Source: an uncultured Clostridia bacterium (GTDB lineage Bacteria > Bacillota > Clostridia > Christensenellales > UBA1242). Taken from it: a stretch of 14,291 bases of DNA. Below the pieces are notes generated by a model. It did no database searches. It was not told the origin of the DNA and saw only the letters and a list, made by a program, of their open reading frames with translations. Both the position numbers and the translations under genes were made by a program. Of this stretch, positions 6,032 through 11,210 are shown one piece after another. The first letter of the stretch is position 1. Every line of letters starts with the position of its first letter. Where the stretch lies: positions 1 through 14,291 of the forward strand of contig CANQRC010000024.1 of NCBI GenBank assembly GCA_947626155.1. Direction: 5' to 3'.

Positions 6032-8112
6032 GAGACAAAATTTTGAAGACTATTTCCGAAAATTTTCATTTGACGGAAAAAGAGAAAAAATTGATTGATG
6101 ATGTCAAACTTGAAGACTTAACTCTTCCAAGGCTTTTTGCCGTCATTGAGACAATGATTGAATATCACATTCAAGACGAAGTGCTTGTGGCATACATTTT
6201 GTTTCAATATTTTAAGGTTAAGCCCGAGGAGGCGGAAAGGCTTTCTGTAAACCTCACAAAAAGCCAGAAAAAAATCTATGAAATTTTTAAAATTATAAGA
6301 GATGTTTCAAGTTTGACCAAGGGCGGTCAAGCGGAGGACATAAGGCGAATGTTTGTTGCAATTTGCCAAGATATGAGGGTGATTATCATCAAGTTTGCAA
6401 CGCTTTTGTATGACCTAAAAGAGCTTTCACTTCCGCTTGGGCAAGAACAAAAAACTTTTGTGCAAATGATAAGAGACATCTTTGCGCCACTTGCCGAAAG
6501 GTTGGGGCTTTCAAAGTTTAAGTATGAATTTGAGGACACTTGTTTTGAACTTTTGGAGCCAGAAGTTTTTGAGCAGTTTAAAAATGACGCGCTCATGGAA
6601 AAAGAGGCAAATCAAAAGCAAATAAACCTCACAACCGAAAAACTTAAACAAATTTTAAGCGAACTTGAAATTGAGGGCGAAATTCAAGCGCGCCAAAAAC
6701 ACTTTTATAGCGTTTACAAAAAACTTGTCAAAAAGAACATCACGCTTGGAAAGGTGTATGACCTGATTGCCATGCGCGTGCTTGTGCCAACGGTGGAGGA
6801 CTGCTATTCGGTCTTCGGCAAAATTCACGCAATTTACAAGCCAATTCAGGGCAGGGTTAAGGACTATATCGCAAATCCAAAGCCAAACGGCTATCAAAGT
6901 TTGCACACCACAATCGTTGCAGACAACGACCGCCCTCTTGAAATTCAAATTAGAACTTTTGAAATGCATAAGCACGCCGAATATGGAATTGCGGCGCACT
7001 GGATTTACAAAGAAAAAAGCCGAAAACAGAATGAATTCGACAAAAAACTCACTTGGTTTAGGCAAATGCTTGACACCTCCGAGAATTTGTCGCCAGACGA
7101 GTTTTTGGAGACCTTGAAAGTTGACCTTTATGGAGAGTCAATTTTTGTTCAAACGCCAAAGGGCAAGGTACTTGAATTTCCGCTTGGCGCAAGCGTGGTT
7201 GACTTTGCCTACGCCATCCATTCCCAAATAGGAAACACCTGCGTTGGCGGAAAAATAAACGGGAAAATTGTGCCAATCAGCACAAAACTTTCAAATGGAG
7301 ATGTTGTTGAGATTGTCACAAATCAAAACAGCAAAGGCCCATCTCGGGACTGGCTGAATTTTGTTAAAACTTCAAGCGCAAGAAGCAAAATTAGGGCGTT
7401 TTTCAAAAGCCAATTAAAAGAAGAAAATGTAAGAATTGGCAAAAGCATTCTCGAACAAAACTTAAAGGCGAAAAACCTTGTTTTGAGCAAAGACCAAAAA
7501 GAGAAATATTTGCTTGAAATTGCCAAAAGTTTTATGATTGAAGAACTTGACGTGCTTTATGCCGAAATTGGTGCGGGAAGTTTGGCGGTGGCAAGCGTTG
7601 TGGGGCGGCTTGTGAATTTGTATAACAAAGACAAGCCTTTCAACATAAAAGAAAGCAAAATTACTGTCAGAAAAAACAAAGAGGGCGTTTTGATTGACGG
7701 CGACAGCGGCATGATGATAAGATATGCGCTTTGCTGCACGCCGGTTATGGGGGATGACATAATTGGCTATATCTCGCGCGGAAAAGGCGTGACAATTCAC
7801 CGCGCAAATTGCCAAAACATCAAATATTTAGAGCCGGAACGCCTCATCAGCGCCCAGTGGCAAGACGACGGCTCAAGCGACTTTGTTGCGGTGATTAAGG
7901 TTGAAACCGACAATCTAAATTCCGTTATAAATTCGCTCAACACCGCGGCAAGAGCGCTGAAAGGAAAACTTAAAGGCTTTGGCTATAAAGAATATAAAGA
8001 CCAACTTGTCTTTGAGGTTGTTGTCACAATTACAAACAAGAAAGAACTTGAAAATATTATGAATTCTTTCTCTAACTTAAAGCACGTTTTGAAAGTTTAC
8101 AGGAGTGAGTGA
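6028..8112 (+). CDS. rel: RelA/SpoT-family (p)ppGpp synthetase with a degenerate hydrolase domain
   Basis: The 694-residue protein has the long Rel layout. The synthetase is intact: RQKHFYSVYKK (222-232), YDLIAMRV (244-251), GRVKDYIANPKPNGYQSLHT (275-294) and EIQIRT (305-310), with RxKD (276-279), the form typical of bifunctional Rel/SpoT rather than RelA. TGS is at about 369-430, with AYAIHSQIG and NGDVVEIVT. A zinc-finger-like part has CC (569-570), H591 and C595, and an ACT domain ends the protein (about 617-691). The N-terminal hydrolase is odd: no HDxxED is visible at about 50-90, and the KLADRLHNMRT element reads KFATLLYDLKE (122-132), replacing its metal-binding aspartate by T125. It probably makes but cannot degrade (p)ppGpp. 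It overlaps recJ by ATGA and hemZ by TGATG. The apt gene often found between recJ and rel is absent. Confidence 0.95.
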   Translation: MRDKILKTISENFHLTEKEKKLIDDVKLEDLTLPRLFAVIETMIEYHIQDEVLVAYILFQYFKVKPEEAERLSVNLTKSQKKIYEIFKIIRDVSSLTKGGQAEDIRRMFVAICQDMRVIIIKFATLLYDLKELSLPLGQEQKTFVQMIRDIFAPLAERLGLSKFKYEFEDTCFELLEPEVFEQFKNDALMEKEANQKQINLTTEKLKQILSELEIEGEIQARQKHFYSVYKKLVKKNITLGKVYDLIAMRVLVPTVEDCYSVFGKIHAIYKPIQGRVKDYIANPKPNGYQSLHTTIVADNDRPLEIQIRTFEMHKHAEYGIAAHWIYKEKSRKQNEFDKKLTWFRQMLDTSENLSPDEFLETLKVDLYGESIFVQTPKGKVLEFPLGASVVDFAYAIHSQIGNTCVGGKINGKIVPISTKLSNGDVVEIVTNQNSKGPSRDWLNFVKTSSARSKIRAFFKSQLKEENVRIGKSILEQNLKAKNLVLSKDQKEKYLLEIAKSFMIEELDVLYAEIGAGSLAVASVVGRLVNLYNKDKPFNIKESKITVRKNKEGVLIDGDSGMMIRYALCCTPVMGDDIIGYISRGKGVTIHRANCQNIKYLEPERLISAQWQDDGSSDFVAVIKVETDNLNSVINSLNTAARALKGKLKGFGYKEYKDQLVFEVVVTITNKKELENIMNSFSNLKHVLKVYRSE

Positions 8113-9512
8113 TGAAAATTGAATGTGAGAACGCAGAATTTGAAAAAGATATGCAGGATTTGGTGAATCTCTTCTATGACGAAGAGGATTTTCCATTTTC
8201 GGTGAAACACACTTTTTCGCTTGACGGCAACACTCTCACAAGCGTGATTGAAACGGGAAGCGGCACTGACGCAAAAGAAAGCAAACAAACTTTTCTTCTT
8301 CCAGACACCACCGAACTTCTTAAAAAAAGCCTGATGAAGAGGCATTTCAAAAATCATTTGTATGAGGTTTTGTGCAGAATTTCAAAAAAGAGCCTGCCTT
8401 GGGGTTCGCTGACGGGCGTGAGGCCAACCAAATTTGCGCGAGACCTAATTGAGCGCGGCGAAGTTAAGCCCCACCTGATAACCGAAGTTTTGGTGAGGGA
8501 TTATCACGTTTCGGCGGACAAGGCAAAACTTGTTTTCCAAATTTTGAACAACCAAAAATGCATAATCAAAAACGACAAACTTATTGACCTATTCATAAAC
8601 ATTCCCGTCTGCCCATCAAGGTGCAACTATTGTTCGTTTATTTCCAGCGAATACTCAAAAGTTTCAAACAAAATGGAGGAATATCTTGCTTGCCTGTTAA
8701 AAGAACTTGAAGCGGTGAAAAAGATTATTCACGAAAATTCTTATATTGTGCGCTCAATCTATATTGGGGGCGGCACGCCAACCATTTTGACGGCGGAGCA
8801 ACTTGAAAGGCTTTTGTCGAACATAAATTATCCTGTCAGCGAATTCACTGTTGAGTGCGGCCGCGCGGACACAATCACAAGAGAAAAATTTGAGGTGCTA
8901 AAAAAATATGGGGTCAGCAGAATTTGTGTAAACCCTCAAACTTTTTGCGAAAGCACGCTGAAAAGAATTGGGCGAAAAACCACTAATGCTCAGGTTTTTG
9001 AGGCTTACAAACTTGCGCTTGAATTTGGCTTTGTGGTGAACATGGACATCATTGCCGGGCTGACGGGCGAGAGGTTTGGAATTTTTAAGCGCACAATTTC
9101 CACGCTTTTGGAACTTTATCCCGAAAACATAACCGTTCACACGCTTTCTTACAAAAACGCATCGCAAATAAGAGGCGAAGAGGTCAAGTTTGAGGCGGAT
9201 GTTGTGAAAATGGTGGATTACGCCGAGAAGACGCTTCTAGAAAACGGCTATCAGCCATATTATATCTATCGCCAAAAACACCAGACGGCGGGGCTGGAAA
9301 ATGTTGGCTATTTCAGGGACGGAAACGTTTGCATTTTTAACATTGATAGCATGGAGGACACGTCTTCCGTTATTGCGCTTGGCGCAGGGGCAATCTCGAA
9401 GCGCGTTTTCACCACAGAAAACCGAATAGAGCGCCTGCCAAACTGCAAGTTTATTGAGGATTACATCTCCCGCATAGACGAAATGATTGAAAAGAAAAAG
9501 AATTTCTTTTAA
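8112..9512 (+). CDS. hemZ: HemZ-type radical SAM protein (coproporphyrinogen dehydrogenase-like)
   Basis: The 466-residue product has the HemZ layout: an N-terminal domain with LPWGSLTGVRPTK (near 95-107), a radical SAM core with CPSRCNYC giving the CxxxCxxC cluster ligands (C167, C171, C174), GGGTPT (219-224, SAM binding) and TVECGRADTIT (247-257), and a C-terminal part with GAGAIS. HemZ proteins are related to oxygen-independent coproporphyrinogen III oxidase (HemN). Their assignment to haem synthesis rests mainly on B. subtilis, and no other haem gene is in view, so the substrate is uncertain. I chose ATG 8112 because AGGAG at 8101-8105 is then 6 nt away; the GTG one codon earlier is too close. 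The start overlaps the rel stop (TGATG), so hemZ is the third coupled gene. Two large hairpins follow immediately. Confidence 0.9.
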   Translation: MKIECENAEFEKDMQDLVNLFYDEEDFPFSVKHTFSLDGNTLTSVIETGSGTDAKESKQTFLLPDTTELLKKSLMKRHFKNHLYEVLCRISKKSLPWGSLTGVRPTKFARDLIERGEVKPHLITEVLVRDYHVSADKAKLVFQILNNQKCIIKNDKLIDLFINIPVCPSRCNYCSFISSEYSKVSNKMEEYLACLLKELEAVKKIIHENSYIVRSIYIGGGTPTILTAEQLERLLSNINYPVSEFTVECGRADTITREKFEVLKKYGVSRICVNPQTFCESTLKRIGRKTTNAQVFEAYKLALEFGFVVNMDIIAGLTGERFGIFKRTISTLLELYPENITVHTLSYKNASQIRGEEVKFEADVVKMVDYAEKTLLENGYQPYYIYRQKHQTAGLENVGYFRDGNVCIFNIDSMEDTSSVIALGAGAISKRVFTTENRIERLPNCKFIEDYISRIDEMIEKKKNFF

Positions 9513-9544
9513 CCTACTTTTCTTTTGAAGAAAAGAAAAGTAGG
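9513..9544 (+). other. Perfect 14-bp hairpin directly after hemZ
   Basis: CCTACTTTTCTTTT and AAAAGAAAAGTAGG pair perfectly around GAAG, beginning at the base after the hemZ stop. There is no T run next to it, so it is either an mRNA 3'-end stabiliser, half of a compound terminator with the next hairpin, or part of a repeat element. The rest of 9513-9609 shows no gene. Confidence 0.75.
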
Positions 9545-9571
9545 CAAAAGAAAATCAAGTATTTTCTTTTG
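9545..9571 (+). terminator. Second perfect hairpin, possible operon terminator
   Basis: CAAAAGAAAAT and ATTTTCTTTTG pair perfectly (11 bp) around CAAGT, followed by TTTC. It directly abuts the hairpin at 9513-9544. The stem is almost all A/T and the T tract is short, so termination is plausible but not certain. Its arms could also pair with those of the first hairpin. Confidence 0.45.
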
Positions 9572-9609
9572 TTTCTATGTCGTCATTGGCTATCATCCTG
9601 CTTATCTGT

Positions 9610-9690
9610 GCTGTCATTCTGCATTGCGTAGCAATCTCGCTGACGGGCTTACGGGCGTTGGCGCTGCGGAGCGTAGTCAAAGAATCAACT
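9610..9690 (+). repeat. Composite palindromic repeat, long form, copy 1
   Basis: Starts with GCTGTCATTCTGCATTGCG and ends with AGTCAAAGAATC. The first 59 bp (9610-9668) are identical to 10473-10531; the copies then diverge slightly before the same GTC.AAGAATC ending. It is richer in GC than its surroundings and shows no coding frame of note. Confidence 0.8.
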
Positions 9691-9716
9691 CTCTTTCTTC
9701 GAAGCTCAACTCGCGC

Positions 9717-9756
9717 TGTCATTCTGAGCGGAGCGTAGCGTAGTCGAAGAATCTCA
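9717..9756 (+). repeat. Palindromic repeat (TGTCATTCTGAGC...GAAGAATCTCA)
   Basis: TGTCATTCTGAGCGGAGCG followed by TAGCGTAGTCGAAGAATCTCA. ATTCT and AGAAT can pair at the ends. The last three bases (TCA, 9754-9756) are the stop codon of the minus-strand XRE gene. Confidence 0.8.
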
Positions 9757-9978
9757 AAGTCTTGATAAAAACAAGTTGTGTAGTTGAACATTCATTGTTC
9801 TTGCTATCTTAACAAAATATGTCATGCTGCAATTCTTTCCTTGCAAGACGGCATCCAAATTCCAAACGTTCAATCCGCACTTTTTTGCAAACGCTCTTTT
9901 TGAAAGATTATTCTCTTTCATGTATCCATTTATTAGTCCTGTGTTTATAAAATTTTCAAATGTTATTTTTTGTTTCAT
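9754..9978 (-). CDS. Small XRE (Cro/CI-type) HTH protein
   Basis: The 74-residue product has a Cro/CI-type helix-turn-helix: INGYMKENNLSKRAFAKKCG (11-35) gives helices 1 and 2, NVWNLDAVLQGKNC (37-50) fits the recognition helix, and YFVKIARTMNVQLHNLF (54-70) is the typical closing helix of the domain. There is nothing beyond the DNA-binding domain, so it is probably a small repressor. Start at 9978 has AAAGGAG (near 9985-9990) at a good distance; the longer frame to 10017 would run through the -10 box. A TATAAT at 10009-10014 (minus strand) sits inside an ACACGA/TCGTGT inverted repeat, and a perfect palindrome lies at 10042-10057, so autoregulation is likely. Its stop codon lies in a palindromic repeat. 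No toxin or phage partner is visible next to it. Confidence 0.75.
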   Translation of the reverse strand: MKQKITFENFINTGLINGYMKENNLSKRAFAKKCGLNVWNLDAVLQGKNCSMTYFVKIARTMNVQLHNLFLSRL

Positions 9979-9998
9979 TTTTTTCTCCTTTAATGTGT

Positions 9999-10024
9999 AC
10001 ACGATGTCATTATACAATTCGTGT
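9999..10024 (-). promoter_or_regulatory. -10 box inside an inverted repeat, candidate promoter/operator of the XRE gene
   Basis: ACACGA (9999-10004) and TCGTGT (10019-10024) flank the minus-strand TATAAT (10009-10014). GTGTACAC, a perfect 8-bp palindrome, overlaps at 9995-10002. I see no good -35 box at 16-18 bp spacing, so the promoter may be weak or depend on another factor. Confidence 0.5.
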
Positions 10025-10041
10025 GATAAAAAAACTTTAAA

Positions 10042-10057
10042 GTAAACAATTGTTTAC
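10042..10057. promoter_or_regulatory. Perfect 16-bp palindrome, candidate operator
   Basis: GTAAACAATTGTTTAC is a perfect palindrome about 28 bp upstream of the XRE -10 box. Its length and symmetry suit an HTH dimer, but binding is inferred. Confidence 0.5.
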
Positions 10058-10092
10058 GAAAATTTTTAAAAAAGTACTGCTTGCCTCTTTGT

Positions 10093-10120
10093 TGTCATTC
10101 TGAGCGCAGCGAAGAATCTC
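10093..10120 (+). repeat. Palindromic repeat, short canonical copy upstream of the GIY-YIG gene
   Basis: TGTCATTCTGAGCGCAGCG followed by AAGAATCTC, with ATTCT/AGAAT pairing across GAGCGCAGCGA. It is the cleanest copy in the window and ends 31 bp before the GIY-YIG start codon. Confidence 0.85.
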
Positions 10121-10151
10121 AAACGTCTAAAATCAAAAAAAGGATATTTAT

Positions 10152-10439
10152 ATGAATAAAGAATATTATGTTTACATTCTAACAAACAAAAACAACACAA
10201 CCTTGTATGTTGGCGTTACAAACAATGTTGAAAGGCGGCTCTACGAGCATAGGATGGGACTTGTTGATGGCTTTACTAAAAAATACAAACTTCACAAGTT
10301 GGTTTATGTTGAAGAAACAAACGAGGTTGATAGTGCAATCGCGCGAGAAAAGCAGATAAAGGGCTGGACTAGGAAGAAAAAAGAAGATTTGATAAATAGC
10401 ATAAACCCTAAGTGGGAGGATTTGTTGCCAAGTGGTTAA
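10152..10439 (+). CDS. GIY-YIG nuclease family protein (single domain)
   Basis: The 95-residue product is a single GIY-YIG domain of the small, stand-alone kind. YVYIL (6-10) and LYVGVT (18-23) stand for the GIY and YIG strands. NVERRLYEH (25-33) supplies the catalytic arginine region, FTKKYKLHKLVYVEE (41-55) the family middle motif, AIAREKQIKGW (62-72) the metal-binding glutamate (E66), and NPKWEDL (85-91) the usual tail. All catalytic-type residues are present, so it could cut or nick DNA. There is no DNA-binding extension like those of homing enzymes. A weak AAGGA lies about 8 nt before the ATG. A palindromic repeat ends 31 bp upstream, and another begins in the stop codon, so the gene is bracketed by repeats. 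It has no obvious promoter or terminator of its own. Confidence 0.9.
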   Translation: MNKEYYVYILTNKNNTTLYVGVTNNVERRLYEHRMGLVDGFTKKYKLHKLVYVEETNEVDSAIAREKQIKGWTRKKKEDLINSINPKWEDLLPSG

Positions 10440-10457
10440 GATTCTTCACTAGAATGA
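10439..10457 (-). repeat. Partial palindromic repeat at the GIY-YIG stop codon, opposite orientation
   Basis: AGATTCTTCACTAGAATGA starts with the last base of the TAA stop. ATTCT (10441-10445) and AGAAT (10451-10455) pair. Relative to the copy at 10093-10120 it is inverted and has a shorter centre. Confidence 0.6.
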
Positions 10458-10472
10458 TAATAAAGTCGGTTC

Positions 10473-10556
10473 GCTGTCATTCTGCATTGCGTAGCAATCT
10501 CGCTGACGGGCTTACGGGCGTTGGCGCTGCGTAGCGTAGCGGAGTCGAAGAATCTC
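10473..10556 (+). repeat. Composite palindromic repeat, long form, copy 2
   Basis: Its first 59 bp (10473-10531) are identical to 9610-9668. It then runs through TAGCGTAGCGGAGTCGAAG to AATCTC. The region 10440-10700 consists largely of such repeats and holds no gene. Confidence 0.85.
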
Positions 10557-10573
10557 AACAACTTAATAGGTTT

Positions 10574-10603
10574 GAGATCCTTCAGCTTCGCTTCAGGATG
10601 ACA
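10574..10603 (-). repeat. Palindromic repeat, CC-variant, inverted
   Basis: GAGATCCTTCAGCTTCGC followed by TTCAGGATGACA. This is the same element in the opposite orientation, with ATCCT/AGGAT replacing ATTCT/AGAAT. Pairing at the ends is kept, a compensatory change. Confidence 0.75.
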
Positions 10604-10616
10604 ACATAAATAGGAT

Positions 10617-10644
10617 GAGATCCTTCGCGTTGCTCAGGATGACA
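10617..10644 (-). repeat. Palindromic repeat, CC-variant, inverted, second copy
   Basis: GAGATCCTTCGCGTTGC followed by TCAGGATGACA, again with ATCCT/AGGAT ends. Shorter fragments follow: GTTCAGGATGACAGC at 10654-10668 and GGCAGAATGACAGC near 10672-10685. Confidence 0.75.
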
Positions 10645-10709
10645 GCATAATGTGTTCAGGATGACAGCCCAAGGCAGAATGACAGCATATAAAAATTTTG
10701 CAAAAACGC

Positions 10710-10738
10710 TTTACTTTTTTGGATTGGTGTGTTATAAT
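10710..10738 (+). promoter_or_regulatory. Promoter of rpsO
   Basis: TTTACT (10710-10715), 17 bp, TATAAT (10733-10738) with TGT before it. The start would be near 10745. It begins only about 25 bp after the last repeat fragment. Confidence 0.75.
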
Positions 10739-10744
10739 GCCAAA

Positions 10745-10829
10745 GTCGATAAACCTAAGGCACAGTTTTGCGGTTTCCTTCAAGCCCTCTGCTTTGTCTT
10801 TGGTGCTAAAAAATTTTTTGGAGGGAAGT
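10745..10829 (+). promoter_or_regulatory. Structured rpsO leader, candidate S15 autoregulatory site
   Basis: The roughly 85-nt leader can form AAACC/GGTTT (10751-10755 with 10772-10776) extended by GCA/TGC, and a small hairpin AAGC/GCTT (10782-10785 with 10791-10794). CCAAAG (10740-10745) could pair with CTTTGG (10798-10803) to close a three-way junction, but only if transcription starts earlier than expected. S15 is known to repress its own mRNA through such folds in several bacteria. GGAGGG at 10820-10825 is the rpsO ribosome binding site. Confidence 0.4.
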
Positions 10830-11099
10830 ATGGACAAACAAGTTAAAAGCGAAATCATCTCAAAGTTTAAACAATCCGAAAACGACACTGGTTCTGTTCA
10901 AGTTCAGGTGGCTCTTCTTACTGAGAGAATAAACCATTTGACCGAACATCTTAAAAAGAACAAGATGGACAACCATTCTCGTCGTGGGCTTATGATGCTT
11001 GTCGGAAAAAGAAAAGGTTTCTTGCAATACCTTAAGGACAGAGATATTGAGGCTTACAGAAAACTTATTAAAGAGTTAAATATAAGAGAAGTTAAATAA
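10830..11099 (+). CDS. rpsO: 30S ribosomal protein S15
   Basis: The 89-residue product has the normal S15 length and sequence: the early helix (MDKQVKSEIISKF), TGSVQVQVALLTERINHLTEHL (about 21-42), the conserved HSRRGL (50-55) that contacts 16S rRNA, and LVGKRKGFLQYLK (58-70). It binds 16S rRNA early in small-subunit assembly. The correct start is ATG 10830, with GGAGGG just upstream; a longer in-frame extension back to 10698 would cross the promoter. It has its own promoter, a structured leader and a terminator, and pnp follows as in many bacteria, though here with a separate promoter. Confidence 0.97.
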   Translation: MDKQVKSEIISKFKQSENDTGSVQVQVALLTERINHLTEHLKKNKMDNHSRRGLMMLVGKRKGFLQYLKDRDIEAYRKLIKELNIREVK

Positions 11100-11100
11100 A

Positions 11101-11139
11101 AAAGAAGGGAGGTTTGATTTTTCTACCTCTCTTTTTTTT
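11101..11139 (+). terminator. Intrinsic terminator of rpsO
   Basis: AAGGGAGGT (11105-11113) pairs with ACCTCTCTT (11125-11133), with one G-U pair, followed by a run of T. It lies between rpsO and pnp, so readthrough into pnp would be partial at most. Confidence 0.85.
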
Positions 11140-11158
11140 ACAAAAACGCATTTTTGTT

Positions 11159-11186
11159 TTGAAAAATTATGTTTGTGTGGTAAAAT
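11159..11186 (+). promoter_or_regulatory. Promoter of pnp
   Basis: TTGAAA (11159-11164), 16 bp, TAAAAT (11181-11186) with TGG before it. The expected start near 11193 leaves a short leader with AGGAG at 11201-11205. No long RNase III-type leader hairpin is present. Confidence 0.65.
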
Positions 11187-11210
11187 ATTTTAAGTTTTAT
11201 AGGAGTTATT

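Noticed and set aside
9525..9791. Open frames on both strands over the palindromic repeats
   Set aside because: They are created by hairpin and repeat sequence, without ribosome binding sites or recognisable protein features.
10698..10829. N-terminal extension of S15
   Set aside because: It runs across the promoter and leader; S15 normally begins at the MDK at 10830.
10634..10888. Minus-strand frame over the rpsO promoter
   Set aside because: It overlaps repeats, promoter and the S15 start and has no domain features.
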